Source of the DNA: JACQNR01 sp964533045 | GTDB taxonomy: Bacteria; Acidobacteriota; Terriglobia; UBA7540 | DNA length: 23,215 nt | Assembly (NCBI GenBank): GCA_964533045.1 | Contig: CAZHKT010000053.1 | Coordinates: forward strand, 1-23,215 | Reading direction: 5' to 3' | Shown: one piece after another, positions 6,863 to 14,891 of the stretch | How the letters are laid out: the number at the start of each line of letters is the position of its first letter | Numbering within the stretch: position 1 is the stretch's first letter | Made by a program: the position numbers and the translations under genes | Notes under the pieces: generated by a model | The model's input: only the letters and a program-made list of their open reading frames with translations | Told to the model about the DNA's origin: nothing | Database searches by the model: none

Positions 6863-7402
6863 ATGGCTTCTGCGATTGCAGCCCGGTACGCGCGCGCGCT
6901 GGCGGACGTCGTCAGTCGCACGGGGGAGTATCGCCGCGCCCAGGAAGAGCTGGCGGCCTTCGCCGACGTCTATCGCCAGAGCGCCGAACTGCGCGACGTG
7001 CTGAAAACGCCCGCGGTCTCAGTGAACGACAAAACGAAGATCCTGGAAGCAATTCTCGCGCGCCTGGGCACTTCGCTCACCCTGGCGAATTTCTTCCGCG
7101 TGCTGCTGGCCAACTACCGCCTGGGGCTGGTGGACGACATTATCGAAGCGTTCGAGAAGCTGGTGACGGGGCGGCTGGGCATCGCGCGCGTCAAGATTTC
7201 CTCGGCCGCGGAACTCACGCCGGCGGAGCAGCAGGCCTTGACGGCGCGCTTCGAGGCGGTAACGGGCAAGAAGGTGGAAGCTACGTTCCACACGGTTCCC
7301 GCCCTGCTGGGCGGCGTCACGGCCCAGATTGAGAGCACCGTCTACGACGGCTCGGTGCGCGGCCACCTGGAGCGCATCCGCGAGAAGCTGATTTCAAGGT
7401 AG
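6863..7402 (+). CDS. atpH: ATP synthase F1 subunit delta
   Basis: 179 residues, the normal length of the delta/OSCP family. The N-terminal helical domain starts ASAIAARYARALADV, the typical opening. The family signature sits near the C-terminus: PALLGGVTAQIESTVYDGSVRGHLERI. It joins the top of the alpha3beta3 hexamer to the b-type stalk. The start is ATG 6863, 26 bp after the b gene; no strong ribosome site is visible, though GGAAGG lies farther upstream. After its stop comes a double-hairpin repeat before the alpha gene. Confidence 0.93.
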   Translation: MASAIAARYARALADVVSRTGEYRRAQEELAAFADVYRQSAELRDVLKTPAVSVNDKTKILEAILARLGTSLTLANFFRVLLANYRLGLVDDIIEAFEKLVTGRLGIARVKISSAAELTPAEQQALTARFEAVTGKKVEATFHTVPALLGGVTAQIESTVYDGSVRGHLERIREKLISR

Positions 7403-7403
7403 C

Positions 7404-7447
7404 GGCGGCCTTTAGGCCGCCACGAGCCTGTCGGCCTGAAGGCCGAC
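7404..7447. repeat. Double-hairpin interspersed repeat between delta and alpha genes
   Basis: Two perfect stem-loops in tandem: GGCGGCC-TTTA-GGCCGCC (7404-7421) and GTCGGCC-TGAA-GGCCGAC (7430-7447), followed by GCTACG. The same layout recurs at 9012-9066 and, imperfectly, at 14760-14816. Confidence 0.8.
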
Positions 7448-7469
7448 GCTACGAGTTAGAGGCAAAACG

Positions 7470-9002
7470 ATGGCACAGATTCGAGCCGATGAAATCACCC
7501 GGATCATCCGGGAACAGATTGAGAACTACGACCGCAGCGTCACCGTCAGTGAAGTCGGCTCGGTGATCTCGGTGGGCGACGGCGTGGCCCGCATTCACGG
7601 ACTGGAGAAGGTCATGTCGGGCGAACTGCTCGACCTGCCCCACGAGGTGGCGGGCCTGGCGCTGAACCTGGAAGAAGACCAGGTGAGCGCCGTGCTGCTG
7701 GGCGATTACACCAAGATCCAGGAGGGCGACACGGTCAAGCGCACCCAGCGCATTATGTCGGTGCCGGTGGGCGAGGCGCTGATCGGCCGCGTGGTGGATT
7801 CACTGGGAAAACCCCTGGACGACAAAGGGGCGATCATTACGGATCATTACAATCCCATTGAGCGGATCGCGCCGGGCGTGGTGGATCGCCAGCCGGTGCG
7901 CGAACCGCTGCAAACCGGCCTCAAGGCCGTGGACTCGATGATTCCCATCGGCCGCGGCCAGCGCGAGTTGATTATCGGAGACCGCCAGACGGGCAAGACC
8001 GCCATCGCGCTCGACACCATTATCAACCAGCGCGGCGGCGATGTGATCTGCATCTACGTGGCCATCGGGCAGAAGCGCTCCACCATCGCGCAGGTGGTGA
8101 AGACGCTGGAAGAATACGATGCCATGAAATACACCATCGTGGTGGCAGCGGGTTCCTCCGATCCCGCGCCCATGCAGTACATCGCGCCGTACGCCGGTTG
8201 CGCCATGGGCGAATACTTCCGCGACACCGGCCGCCACGCCCTCTGCATCTACGACGACCTCTCCAAGCACGCCGTGTCCTATCGTGAGATTTCGCTGCTG
8301 CTGCGCCGCCCGCCGGGCCGCGAGGCCTATCCGGGCGACGTCTTCTACCTGCACTCCCGCTTGCTTGAGCGCGCCGCCAAGCTGAGCAACGAGGGGGGCG
8401 GCGGGTCGCTCACCGCGCTGCCCATCATCGAAACGCAGGCGGGCGACGTTTCCGCCTACATCCCGACCAACGTCATCTCCATTACCGACGGCCAGATCTA
8501 TCTGGAGGCCGACCTGTTCAACACCGGCATCCGCCCGGCTATGAACGTGGGCATCTCGGTATCGCGCGTGGGCGGCAACGCCCAGATCAAGGCCATGAAG
8601 CAGATCGCCGGCACGCTGCGCCTGGAACTAGCGCAATACCGCGAACTCGCGGCGTTTGCCCAGTTCGGCAGCGATCTCGACAAGACCACCCAGGCGCAGC
8701 TCAACCGCGGCCGCCGGCTGACCGAAATCCTGAAGCAGAACCAGTACGTACCGCTGCCGGTGGAGAAGCAAATCGTCATCATTTTTGCCGGAACCAACGG
8801 CTACCTGGACGACCTGGATGTCAGCGAGTGCCTGTCGTTCGAAAAGGCGCTCTACGAGTTCATGGATCATTCGTATCCGTCGGTGGGCCGCCAGATCGCC
8901 GAGAAGAAGGTGCTCGACGAGGCGGTGCGCGCCGATTTGAAAAAGATGCTGGACGAATTCAAGGCCAAGTTTGTCGCGGACCGGAAGCATCCGGCCGCGT
9001 AA
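7470..9002 (+). CDS. atpA: ATP synthase F1 subunit alpha
   Basis: 510 residues, full length. The beta-barrel domain is followed by the nucleotide-binding fold with P-loop GDRQTGKT at 170-177, a Walker B region ALCIYDDLSKHA, and the family signature PAMNVGISVSRVGG, whose Arg completes the catalytic site of the beta subunit. Alpha carries the non-catalytic nucleotide sites of the F1 hexamer in the cytoplasm. ATG 7470 has AGAGG 8 bases upstream. It is bounded on both sides by double-hairpin repeats. A long antisense open frame over this gene and atpD is an effect of codon composition. Confidence 0.98.
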   Translation: MAQIRADEITRIIREQIENYDRSVTVSEVGSVISVGDGVARIHGLEKVMSGELLDLPHEVAGLALNLEEDQVSAVLLGDYTKIQEGDTVKRTQRIMSVPVGEALIGRVVDSLGKPLDDKGAIITDHYNPIERIAPGVVDRQPVREPLQTGLKAVDSMIPIGRGQRELIIGDRQTGKTAIALDTIINQRGGDVICIYVAIGQKRSTIAQVVKTLEEYDAMKYTIVVAAGSSDPAPMQYIAPYAGCAMGEYFRDTGRHALCIYDDLSKHAVSYREISLLLRRPPGREAYPGDVFYLHSRLLERAAKLSNEGGGGSLTALPIIETQAGDVSAYIPTNVISITDGQIYLEADLFNTGIRPAMNVGISVSRVGGNAQIKAMKQIAGTLRLELAQYRELAAFAQFGSDLDKTTQAQLNRGRRLTEILKQNQYVPLPVEKQIVIIFAGTNGYLDDLDVSECLSFEKALYEFMDHSYPSVGRQIAEKKVLDEAVRADLKKMLDEFKAKFVADRKHPAA

Positions 9003-9011
9003 GCTGTCCCG

Positions 9012-9066
9012 GCGACCCTCAGGTCGCCACCATACGATATGAACTGTGGCGGGCTGAAGCCCGCCG
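9012..9066. repeat. Double-hairpin interspersed repeat between alpha and gamma genes
   Basis: GGCGACC-CTCA-GGTCGCC (9012-9029) and GGCGGGC-TGAA-GCCCGCC (9049-9066), then GCTACG. The layout, loop bases and trailing GCTACG match the copy between delta and alpha. The arms differ but remain perfectly paired, as expected for structure-conserved repeats. Confidence 0.8.
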
Positions 9067-9083
9067 CTACGTCCGAGACACAG

Positions 9084-9938
9084 ATGCCCACACTGCTTGA
9101 CATTCGCCGCCGCATCCGCTCGGTGAAGAACACCCAGCAGATCACGCGGGCGATGAAGATGGTGGCCGCGGCGCGCCTGCGGCGGGCGCAGGAGCGCGTC
9201 TTCAACGCGCGGCCCTACGCGCGGCAGATGATGGAACTGCTTTCCAGCCTGGCGGCGCGCACCGAACAGCGCGACCATCCGCTGCTGGCGGTGCGTCCGG
9301 TGGAGAAGATCCTGCTGGTGCTGGTCACGGGCGACAAAGGGCTCTGCGGCGCGTTCAACACCAATCTCATTCGCGCCGCGCAGAATTACCTGGACGAGCA
9401 CCGCGATCAGCAAGTCTCCCTGATCGCGGTGGGGCGCAAGGGGCGCGACTTCTTCCGCCGCCGCGGCGTGAAGATGATCGCGGAATATGCGGGCATTTTC
9501 ACGCGGCTCGAGTTCACGCACGCCAAAGAGATTGCCTCCCGGATCATCGAGATGTACGCGGCGGGCGAAGTGGACGCGGTGGATTTCATCTACAACGAAT
9601 CCAAGACGCTCCTCACGCAGCGCCTGACGCGCGAGCGCTACCTGCCCATCCAGCCGATGGAGCCCAAGAAGGGCGAGGCGCTGGTGGATTACATCTACGA
9701 AGAGCCGGCGGCCGAGGTCTTTGCCTCGCTGCTGCCCCGCTACGTGGAGATCGAGGTGTATCGCGGATTGCTCGAATCCGTCGCCGCCGAGTTTGCGGCG
9801 CGCATGACCGCCATGGACGCCGCCACCAGCAACGCGGCGGAAATGATCGATTCGCTGACCCTGCACATGAACCGGGTGCGCCAGGCGGCGATCACCAAGG
9901 AAATCATCGAAGTGGTAAGTGGAGCGGCGAGTGTCTAA
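9084..9938 (+). CDS. atpG: ATP synthase F1 subunit gamma
   Basis: 284 residues from ATG 9084. An in-frame upstream ATG at 9039 would place repeat-derived residues before the conserved N-terminus, so it is rejected. The N-terminal helix starts PTLLDIRRRIRSVKNTQQIT and the C-terminal helix ends MNRVRQAAITKEIIEVVSGA; both are family hallmarks and form the central coiled-coil shaft that rotates inside alpha3beta3. The length is normal. The ribosome site is weak. It is followed by a 123-bp spacer without recognised features before the beta gene. Confidence 0.97.
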   Translation: MPTLLDIRRRIRSVKNTQQITRAMKMVAAARLRRAQERVFNARPYARQMMELLSSLAARTEQRDHPLLAVRPVEKILLVLVTGDKGLCGAFNTNLIRAAQNYLDEHRDQQVSLIAVGRKGRDFFRRRGVKMIAEYAGIFTRLEFTHAKEIASRIIEMYAAGEVDAVDFIYNESKTLLTQRLTRERYLPIQPMEPKKGEALVDYIYEEPAAEVFASLLPRYVEIEVYRGLLESVAAEFAARMTAMDAATSNAAEMIDSLTLHMNRVRQAAITKEIIEVVSGAASV

Positions 9939-10061
9939 AAGGCGATACTCGAAATTCAACCATCCAAACTCGCTGGCTCGGCGGAGGATTCCGGCGCGTG
10001 GCGGTGCGAGCCGTTCCAGATTCCGAGTTTCCAATTTCGCGTTGCGATAGAAGGAAAGCAG

Positions 10062-11504
10062 ATGGCAGAAACCCACATTGGACATGTTGTCGAGGTCATT
10101 GGCCCGGTGGTGGTGGTGGCATTCGAAGGCGACCACCTTCCGCCGATTTACAATGCGGTGCGCGTCGTGTCGGAAGGTTTTGACACCCCGCAGCCCATCG
10201 ACGTGATCACGGAAGTGCAGCAGCACCTGGGCGAAGGCCGCGTCAAGTGCGTGGCCATGCAGCCCACCGAAGGCATGGTGCGCGGCATGAAGGCGATAGA
10301 CCAGGGTGAACCCATCACCGTGCCCGTAGGCAAGGCCACGCTGGGGCGCGTGATGAACGTCATCGGACAGCCCGTGGACAAGCTCGGCCCCATCCATGCC
10401 GACGCGCGAGCGCCCATTCACCGCCACGCTCCCGAACTGGAAGAGCAGAACACCACGCTGGAAGTCTTTGAAACGGGCCTCAAGGTCGTGGATCTGGTCG
10501 AACCTTACCTCAAGGGCGGCAAGACCGGCCTGTTCGGCGGCGCGGGCGTGGGGAAAACCGTCATCATCCAGGAGTTGATTAATAACGTCGCCATGAAGCA
10601 CGGCGGTGTGTCGGTTTTCGCCGGCGTGGGCGAGCGCACCCGCGAGGGCAACGACCTCTGGCTGGAGTTCATCGAGTCGAAGGTCATCAGCCCCGGGGAT
10701 CCCTCCAAATCCAAGGCGGCGCTGATTTACGGGCAGATGAACGAACCGCCCGGGGCGCGTTTGCGCGTGGGTCTGACCGGCCTGACCGTGGCCGAGCACT
10801 TCCGCGACGTGGAAGGCCAGGACGTGCTGCTCTTCATCGACAACATCTTCCGCTTCACACAGGCGGGCTCGGAAGTTTCGGCGCTGCTCGGCCGCATGCC
10901 GTCGGCGGTCGGCTACCAGCCGAACCTTTCGACCGAAATGGGCGAGCTCCAGGAGCGCATCACCTCCACCAAGAAGGGCTCGATCACCTCCGTGCAGGCG
11001 ATTTACGTGCCCGCTGACGACTTGACCGATCCCGCGCCCGCCACCACCTTTTCGCACCTCGACGCGACCACGGTGCTTTCGCGCCAACTGGTGGAGATCG
11101 GCATCTATCCTGCCGTGGACCCGCTGGCCTCGACTTCGCGCGTGCTCGATCCGCGCATCGTGGGCGAAGAACACTACAACGTGGCGCGCGCCGTGAAATC
11201 CATTCTGCAAAAATACAAAGACCTTCAGGACATCATCGCTATCCTGGGCATGGACGAATTGTCGGAAGAAGACAAGCTGACTGTCAGCCGGGCGCGCAAG
11301 GTGCAGCGCTTCCTCTCGCAGCCGTTCTTCGTGGCGCAGCAGTTCACCGGCCTGGAAGGCAAGTACGTCAAGCTGGCGGACACCATCCGCGGCTTCAAGG
11401 AAATTCTCGAAGGCAAGCACGACAGCGTTCCCGAGCAGGCGTTCTACATGGTTGGGACGATCGAAGAAGTGCTGGAGAAGGCAGAGAAACTCAAAGCAGC
11501 ATAG
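10062..11504 (+). CDS. atpD: ATP synthase F1 subunit beta (catalytic)
   Basis: 480 residues, full length. The P-loop GGAGVGKT is at 159-166, the catalytic glutamate region GERTREGND at 190-198, and the Walker B region LLFIDNIFR at about 257-264. The DELSEED lever that pushes gamma is present as MDELSEEDKL. It makes ATP from ADP and phosphate driven by gamma rotation. ATG 10062 has AAGGAA 6 bases upstream. A hairpin-capable spacer separates it from the epsilon gene. Confidence 0.98.
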   Translation: MAETHIGHVVEVIGPVVVVAFEGDHLPPIYNAVRVVSEGFDTPQPIDVITEVQQHLGEGRVKCVAMQPTEGMVRGMKAIDQGEPITVPVGKATLGRVMNVIGQPVDKLGPIHADARAPIHRHAPELEEQNTTLEVFETGLKVVDLVEPYLKGGKTGLFGGAGVGKTVIIQELINNVAMKHGGVSVFAGVGERTREGNDLWLEFIESKVISPGDPSKSKAALIYGQMNEPPGARLRVGLTGLTVAEHFRDVEGQDVLLFIDNIFRFTQAGSEVSALLGRMPSAVGYQPNLSTEMGELQERITSTKKGSITSVQAIYVPADDLTDPAPATTFSHLDATTVLSRQLVEIGIYPAVDPLASTSRVLDPRIVGEEHYNVARAVKSILQKYKDLQDIIAILGMDELSEEDKLTVSRARKVQRFLSQPFFVAQQFTGLEGKYVKLADTIRGFKEILEGKHDSVPEQAFYMVGTIEEVLEKAEKLKAA

Positions 11505-11526
11505 AATCGCGCGATCTGGCGATCGA

Positions 11527-11568
11527 ACCATCGGCGAACGGGCAGGGCGGTGGGAATAAGCCGATGGT
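11527..11568. repeat. Inverted repeat between beta and epsilon genes
   Basis: ACCATCGGC (11527-11535) and its exact complement GCCGATGGT (11560-11568) are separated by 24 bases. In mRNA this gives a 9-bp stem in the atpD-atpC junction. Its role is unknown. Confidence 0.6.
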
Positions 11569-11581
11569 CCGATGAACCGAT

Positions 11582-12007
11582 ATGGCAGAGACACTTCCAA
11601 CTCAGATCCAGCTTGAGGTCGTGACGCCCGACCGGCAGGTGGTCCACGAAACCGTGGACGCCGTGACCGTGCCGGGCAAGCGCGGTTATCTGGGCATTCT
11701 GCCCGGTCACGCGCCGCTGCTTTCCGAGCTGGCCCCGGGCGCCATCAGCTATACGACGGCGGGAACCAAGAGGACGATCGCGGTGAGCTGGGGGTTCGCG
11801 GAAGTGCTGCCTCACCGCGTCATTGTGCTGGCGCAAACAGCGGAACTGGCGGAGGAGATCGACCTGAAGCGGGCCGAAAACGCCCTGGCCCGCGCCGAGA
11901 ACCAGATGAAGAACGTGGCCGACACCTCGATTGACCTCCAGCGCGCCCAGGAGGCATATCAGAAAGCGCTGGCCCGCCTCCAGGCCGCGCGGCAGAAAGA
12001 CGTTTAG
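11582..12007 (+). CDS. atpC: ATP synthase F1 subunit epsilon
   Basis: 141 residues. The N-terminal beta sandwich has the expected pattern (IQLEVVTPDRQVVHETVDAVTVPGKRGYLGILPGHAPLL), followed by a C-terminal pair of Ala/Glu/Arg-rich helices of normal length. It couples the central stalk to the c ring and can inhibit ATP hydrolysis through its C-terminal helices. ATG 11582 has a poor ribosome site. It is the last gene of the cluster. The 219 bp after it (to 12226) hold no gene I can support and only a short GCGGCG/CGCCGC hairpin. Confidence 0.95.
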   Translation: MAETLPTQIQLEVVTPDRQVVHETVDAVTVPGKRGYLGILPGHAPLLSELAPGAISYTTAGTKRTIAVSWGFAEVLPHRVIVLAQTAELAEEIDLKRAENALARAENQMKNVADTSIDLQRAQEAYQKALARLQAARQKDV

Positions 12008-12226
12008 CCGCATCGCTCCTCGCGCGATCGCATCCAGGTGGAGCGCGGCCCGAGGTGAAATGGGTGGAATTCGGATTCAGTAAGGAAATGCCGCCGCGGA
12101 TTCAGACGTTCAATACGGCCGGGTGCGGCGTGCGCCGCCGGGCCAACCCTTTCCTGGAATCCTGTTGTGCGCGCCCTTCAACCCGGTGGTGCTGACGCAC
12201 GAATTCAGCTCTCCCCAGGCCTATGC

Positions 12227-12493
12227 ATGAAACCTCTGAGGATCTACACCCGACGTTGGTGTGAGGACAGCCAGGCGGCGAAGGAGTTCTTGCGAAGCCG
12301 CGGCGTGACCTTTGAGGAGATTGATATTGAGGTCTGTCCGGAGGCGATTGCGTTTGTTGAAGGGGTGGATGGCGGGAAAAGGCGCACCCCTACCTTCGAA
12401 GTCGCGGGCCATACCTTCCACGCTTCACCCTTCCGCGCCGAAGTTCTCGTCGCAGAACTGGGCCTCGCCGAGGCTCCAGATTCGCCGAGCTAG
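12227..12493 (+). CDS. Glutaredoxin-like protein with CxxS site
   Basis: 88 residues from ATG 12227; an in-frame GTG at 12167 would add 20 residues with no family match. The thioredoxin-fold pattern of small glutaredoxins is visible: beta strand LRIYTRRW, active site CEDS at 12-15, helix, then VTFEEIDIE, the cis-proline TPTF, and the closing helix. The second active-site cysteine is Ser, so it would act as a monothiol glutaredoxin-like protein, perhaps in thiol reduction or deglutathionylation. The nearby substrate is unknown. No strong ribosome site is visible. It is convergent with the next gene. Confidence 0.75.
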   Translation: MKPLRIYTRRWCEDSQAAKEFLRSRGVTFEEIDIEVCPEAIAFVEGVDGGKRRTPTFEVAGHTFHASPFRAEVLVAELGLAEAPDSPS

Positions 12494-12509
12494 ACCGGTA
12501 TTCACTCCG

Positions 12510-12528
12510 ACCGGATGCACCGGTTCTT
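12510..12528 (+). terminator. Possible weak terminator
   Basis: ACCGG-ATGCA-CCGGT followed by TCTT, 17 bp after the glutaredoxin-like gene, between convergent genes. The stem is only 5 bp and the T-run is poor, so this is tentative. Confidence 0.25.
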
Positions 12529-12814
12529 ATGGCATCGGTGGCGGCGTGCTCAACCCCTTGTAAACCCAGAAAGTGAGAATCGACAAGAGCAGGACGACCG
12601 AAAGCGCGCCCAGAGCCTGAATCGGCCGGTCGAACTTATGCACTTTCTTTTCAATGGTTTTCTGCTCTTCGATGGCCTTTTCTTCCCGGGTATCTTCCGT
12701 CAGAGGGATCCAGTCCGTTTCCTTGCTTTCCAGGCGGGACCGAACAAGGTACAGAACAACGAGCAAAACGGTGACCAAGACCCAAGCGGCGATGAGCCCC
12801 CAGAGAGGATTCAT
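12527..12814 (-). CDS. Small two-helix membrane protein of unknown function
   Basis: 95 residues with two clear membrane helices, at about 5-24 (WGLIAAWVLVTVLLVVLYLV) and about 66-87 (ALGALSVVLLLSILTFWVY). A charged 40-residue loop (RLESKETDWIPLTEDTREEK...) lies between them. A proline-rich tail (TPPPMP) ends the protein. GGGGGTG sits a few bases before ATG 12814. I do not recognise a family. It is convergent with the glutaredoxin-like gene, 33 bp away. Confidence 0.65.
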   Translation of the reverse strand: MNPLWGLIAAWVLVTVLLVVLYLVRSRLESKETDWIPLTEDTREEKAIEEQKTIEKKVHKFDRPIQALGALSVVLLLSILTFWVYKGLSTPPPMP

Positions 12815-12957
12815 GGTTCACCCCCATGGAAATTCTGACTTGCCTGCCTTAACTCCAACTCTACTCTTCTCGTGATTGAAAAGCAATTCCCGGTCCAATT
12901 GACAATTCGCAGATCGAGACAGGGCATCTGGCAGATAACAGGCACGATGTCGTGTTT

Positions 12958-13470
12958 CTACTTGAATCCGCCCAGGAGACGATCGGGAAAGCGACGGGTG
13001 GCTTCCTTGAACCGGGAAAACGATTCGCGGAGCCAGTCGGTGTTCCACACATAAACTCGGACCCAGACGTTGCGCTGCGGCCAGAGTGTTCGCAGCCTGT
13101 TCCAATACTTGAGCCGGGTAGCCGGAGCCGCGCCAATGGAGTCGCGCGGAAAGTCCACTATCTGCAGGCGGAACTCCTCGATGGGTACAGCGGGAAGTTC
13201 GGTCCCGTATCCAAATCTCCACTGGACAATATTGACGGCCAGAGTCCAGTAGGCTTGGGCGGCACGATTCTCCGCCGATTGCCGGGTTGCATCCCATTGG
13301 GGGTTTGTCTCGGCGAAATCGGGCGGCATTTGGGTCTTCAGGCGGAGCACGGGACGGTAGCAGAGGAAGATGAACAGAAAGAGCGGGATGAGCACCAGCA
13401 GCCAGGCGCCGCGGTGGAGGCGGCGCTCGCGCTTGAGCTTCAGACTGGCTCCATCAATCGTTCCGCCCAT
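12958..13470 (-). CDS. Hypothetical single-pass membrane protein
   Basis: 170 residues. A basic N-terminus (KLKRERRLHRG) leads into one hydrophobic helix at about 22-42 (WLLVLIPLFLFIFLCY), with the rest probably outside the membrane (positive-inside rule). The extracytoplasmic part is rich in Trp and Arg (about 45-170) without a recognised domain. The start at ATG 13470 lacks a strong ribosome site. Several other long frames overlap this stretch; this one is preferred for its membrane helix and codon pattern. The gap to the oxidoreductase gene upstream on the same strand is 114 bp. Confidence 0.6.
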   Translation of the reverse strand: MGGTIDGASLKLKRERRLHRGAWLLVLIPLFLFIFLCYRPVLRLKTQMPPDFAETNPQWDATRQSAENRAAQAYWTLAVNIVQWRFGYGTELPAVPIEEFRLQIVDFPRDSIGAAPATRLKYWNRLRTLWPQRNVWVRVYVWNTDWLRESFSRFKEATRRFPDRLLGGFK

Positions 13471-13584
13471 GGCAACGCTCGACCTTCCCGTGCTCCGTCA
13501 ACCGCATGGGATGAGAAGTGGACTAAAGCAGCTTGCCCCCGCGCGAGGCGGTGCGCAATGGCCTCTTGGTGCCATGAAACAGGA

Positions 13585-14616
13585 TCAGGGCATTCGGAAA
13601 GGCAGGGGGTGGCCCTCGGCCGCAGACTTATAGATCGCCTGCATGATGGCTACATCCTTCAGCCCCTCGCGCCCATCGGGCTCGGGATCCCGGCCCCGGC
13701 GGATGGCGTCGGCAAAGGTATCCAATTCCAGAGCGAATTCGTCCATGGCGGGGAACTCCCTTTCGAACCAGCGGCCGCCGATTTCGCCGCACAGACGGCG
13801 GAACTTGGCGAACTCGTAGGCAGGGTTGAGCGCCGCCCAGCCTTTTTCCCCGATCACGTGCAGGATCGACGACTGCGCCGCGCCGAAACTGCAACTCGCC
13901 TGGAGAGAAATCCCCTGAGGGAACCGGAGCTCGAAGGCCATGTGCTCCTCGACCTCGCGGTAGTAATCCGGTTTATGAGTCCAGCCCCGGCCGGAAACCT
14001 CGACGGGGTCGGCCCCCACCATCCAGCGTCCCGTATTCACGCAGTAGATTCCCACGTCCACCAGGGCTCCTCCGCCAGCCTGCTGGCGGTTCAGGTGCCA
14101 GCCGGGATTGCGGAGCGGACCCAGCGGAAGCGTAAAGGTGAACGCCGAGTGCATCAGCCGGAGGCGGCCCAGCCGGCCGCTCGTAATCATCCGTTTGAGC
14201 AGAACGCTGGCCGGCTCCACGTACTTCCGGTAAGCGATCATCAGACGAACGTTGCGGGCCTGGCAGGTTTCGATCATTTGCTGGCACTCGGCGACGGAAT
14301 TGGCCATGGGTTTCTCGCACAGGATGTGCTTGCCGGCCCGCGCGGCGCGCACCGTGTACTCGGCGTGCGTTCCGTTGGTGGTAGCGATAAAAACTGCGTC
14401 CACCTGGGGATGGTTCAGGGCCAGAACGTAGTCGTCATAGGTGTAGTAGTCGCTCGCGCCGAACCTCTTGGCCAGCCGCTGAGCCTTTTTCGCGTCGCCC
14501 GAGACCAGGGCCACCAGCTTCGTCTTCCTGCTGTGGCGGAAAGCGGGCAGAATTGCCACCTCCGAAATATGACCCAATCCTACGACCGCAAACCCGATAC
14601 GTTTTCCCGATGCCAT
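13585..14616 (-). CDS. Gfo/Idh/MocA family NAD(P)-dependent oxidoreductase
   Basis: 343 residues from ATG 14616, which has GGAAGAG about five bases upstream; an ATG five codons earlier is less likely. The Rossmann dinucleotide fingerprint VVGLGHISEV is at 11-20 and the family signature EKPMANS at 102-108, the EKP lysine being catalytic. The C-terminal half is the alpha/beta substrate domain (GGGALVDVGIYCVNTGRW near 192-209). Family members oxidise or reduce sugars, inositols and similar polyols in the cytoplasm. The substrate is not deducible: no sugar genes are close. The length is normal. It is transcribed towards the membrane-protein genes. Confidence 0.9.
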   Translation of the reverse strand: MASGKRIGFAVVGLGHISEVAILPAFRHSRKTKLVALVSGDAKKAQRLAKRFGASDYYTYDDYVLALNHPQVDAVFIATTNGTHAEYTVRAARAGKHILCEKPMANSVAECQQMIETCQARNVRLMIAYRKYVEPASVLLKRMITSGRLGRLRLMHSAFTFTLPLGPLRNPGWHLNRQQAGGGALVDVGIYCVNTGRWMVGADPVEVSGRGWTHKPDYYREVEEHMAFELRFPQGISLQASCSFGAAQSSILHVIGEKGWAALNPAYEFAKFRRLCGEIGGRWFEREFPAMDEFALELDTFADAIRRGRDPEPDGREGLKDVAIMQAIYKSAAEGHPLPFRMP

Positions 14617-14684
14617 GGCTCTTCCTTTCAAACGTCTCTATTGCCCTTCATTATGATGCGCCTGTCAAGTAGGCCTTTGGAGGC

Positions 14685-14721
14685 GCCGGCATCCTGCCGG
14701 CTCGCCGCCGGGACGGGCGGC
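14685..14721. repeat. Interspersed palindromic module
   Basis: GCCGGC-ATCCT-GCCGGC (14685-14701) followed by GCCGCC-GGGACG-GGCGGC (14704-14721). This is a diverged relative of the element found inside prmC at 18421-18460, where GCCGGCATC and GGGACG blocks also occur (other strand). Confidence 0.6.
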
Positions 14722-14759
14722 TCTACCTGGCCGGCAAACTCGCGGAAAGGCAGCGCAGT

Positions 14760-14816
14760 GGCGGCCTTTAGGTCGCCATCCGGCTGACCATCCCTGGGGC
14801 GGGCTGAAACCCCGCC
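14760..14816. repeat. Double-hairpin repeat, diverged copy
   Basis: GGCGGCC-TTTA-GGTCGCC (14760-14777, one G:T pair) and GGCGGG-CTGAAAC-CCCGCC (14798-14816), followed by GCGACG. The layout matches the two copies in the atp operon. Together with the module just before it, this occupies most of the 275-bp gap between the oxidoreductase and the YkvA-like gene. No gene is seen in the gap. Confidence 0.65.
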
Positions 14817-14891
14817 GCGACGAAAAGCGGTTCTTTCACGGACCCTAGGGGCGCGTCGAAGGCCCGGCTCCACGCTGGAGAATGCGTGCGG

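Noticed and set aside
9039..9083. Upstream ATG for atpG
   Set aside because: It would translate half of the double-hairpin repeat. The family N-terminus begins at ATG 9084.
8628..11600. A 990-codon open frame antisense to atpA, atpG and atpD
   Set aside because: The plus-strand F1 genes are unmistakable. GC-rich codon bias leaves few stops on the opposite strand, and the antisense product has no recognisable domain and low-complexity composition rich in His, Arg and Gly.
12952..14787. A 611-codon frame antisense to the oxidoreductase and membrane-protein genes
   Set aside because: The opposite strand carries clear Rossmann and EKP motifs. This frame shows none.
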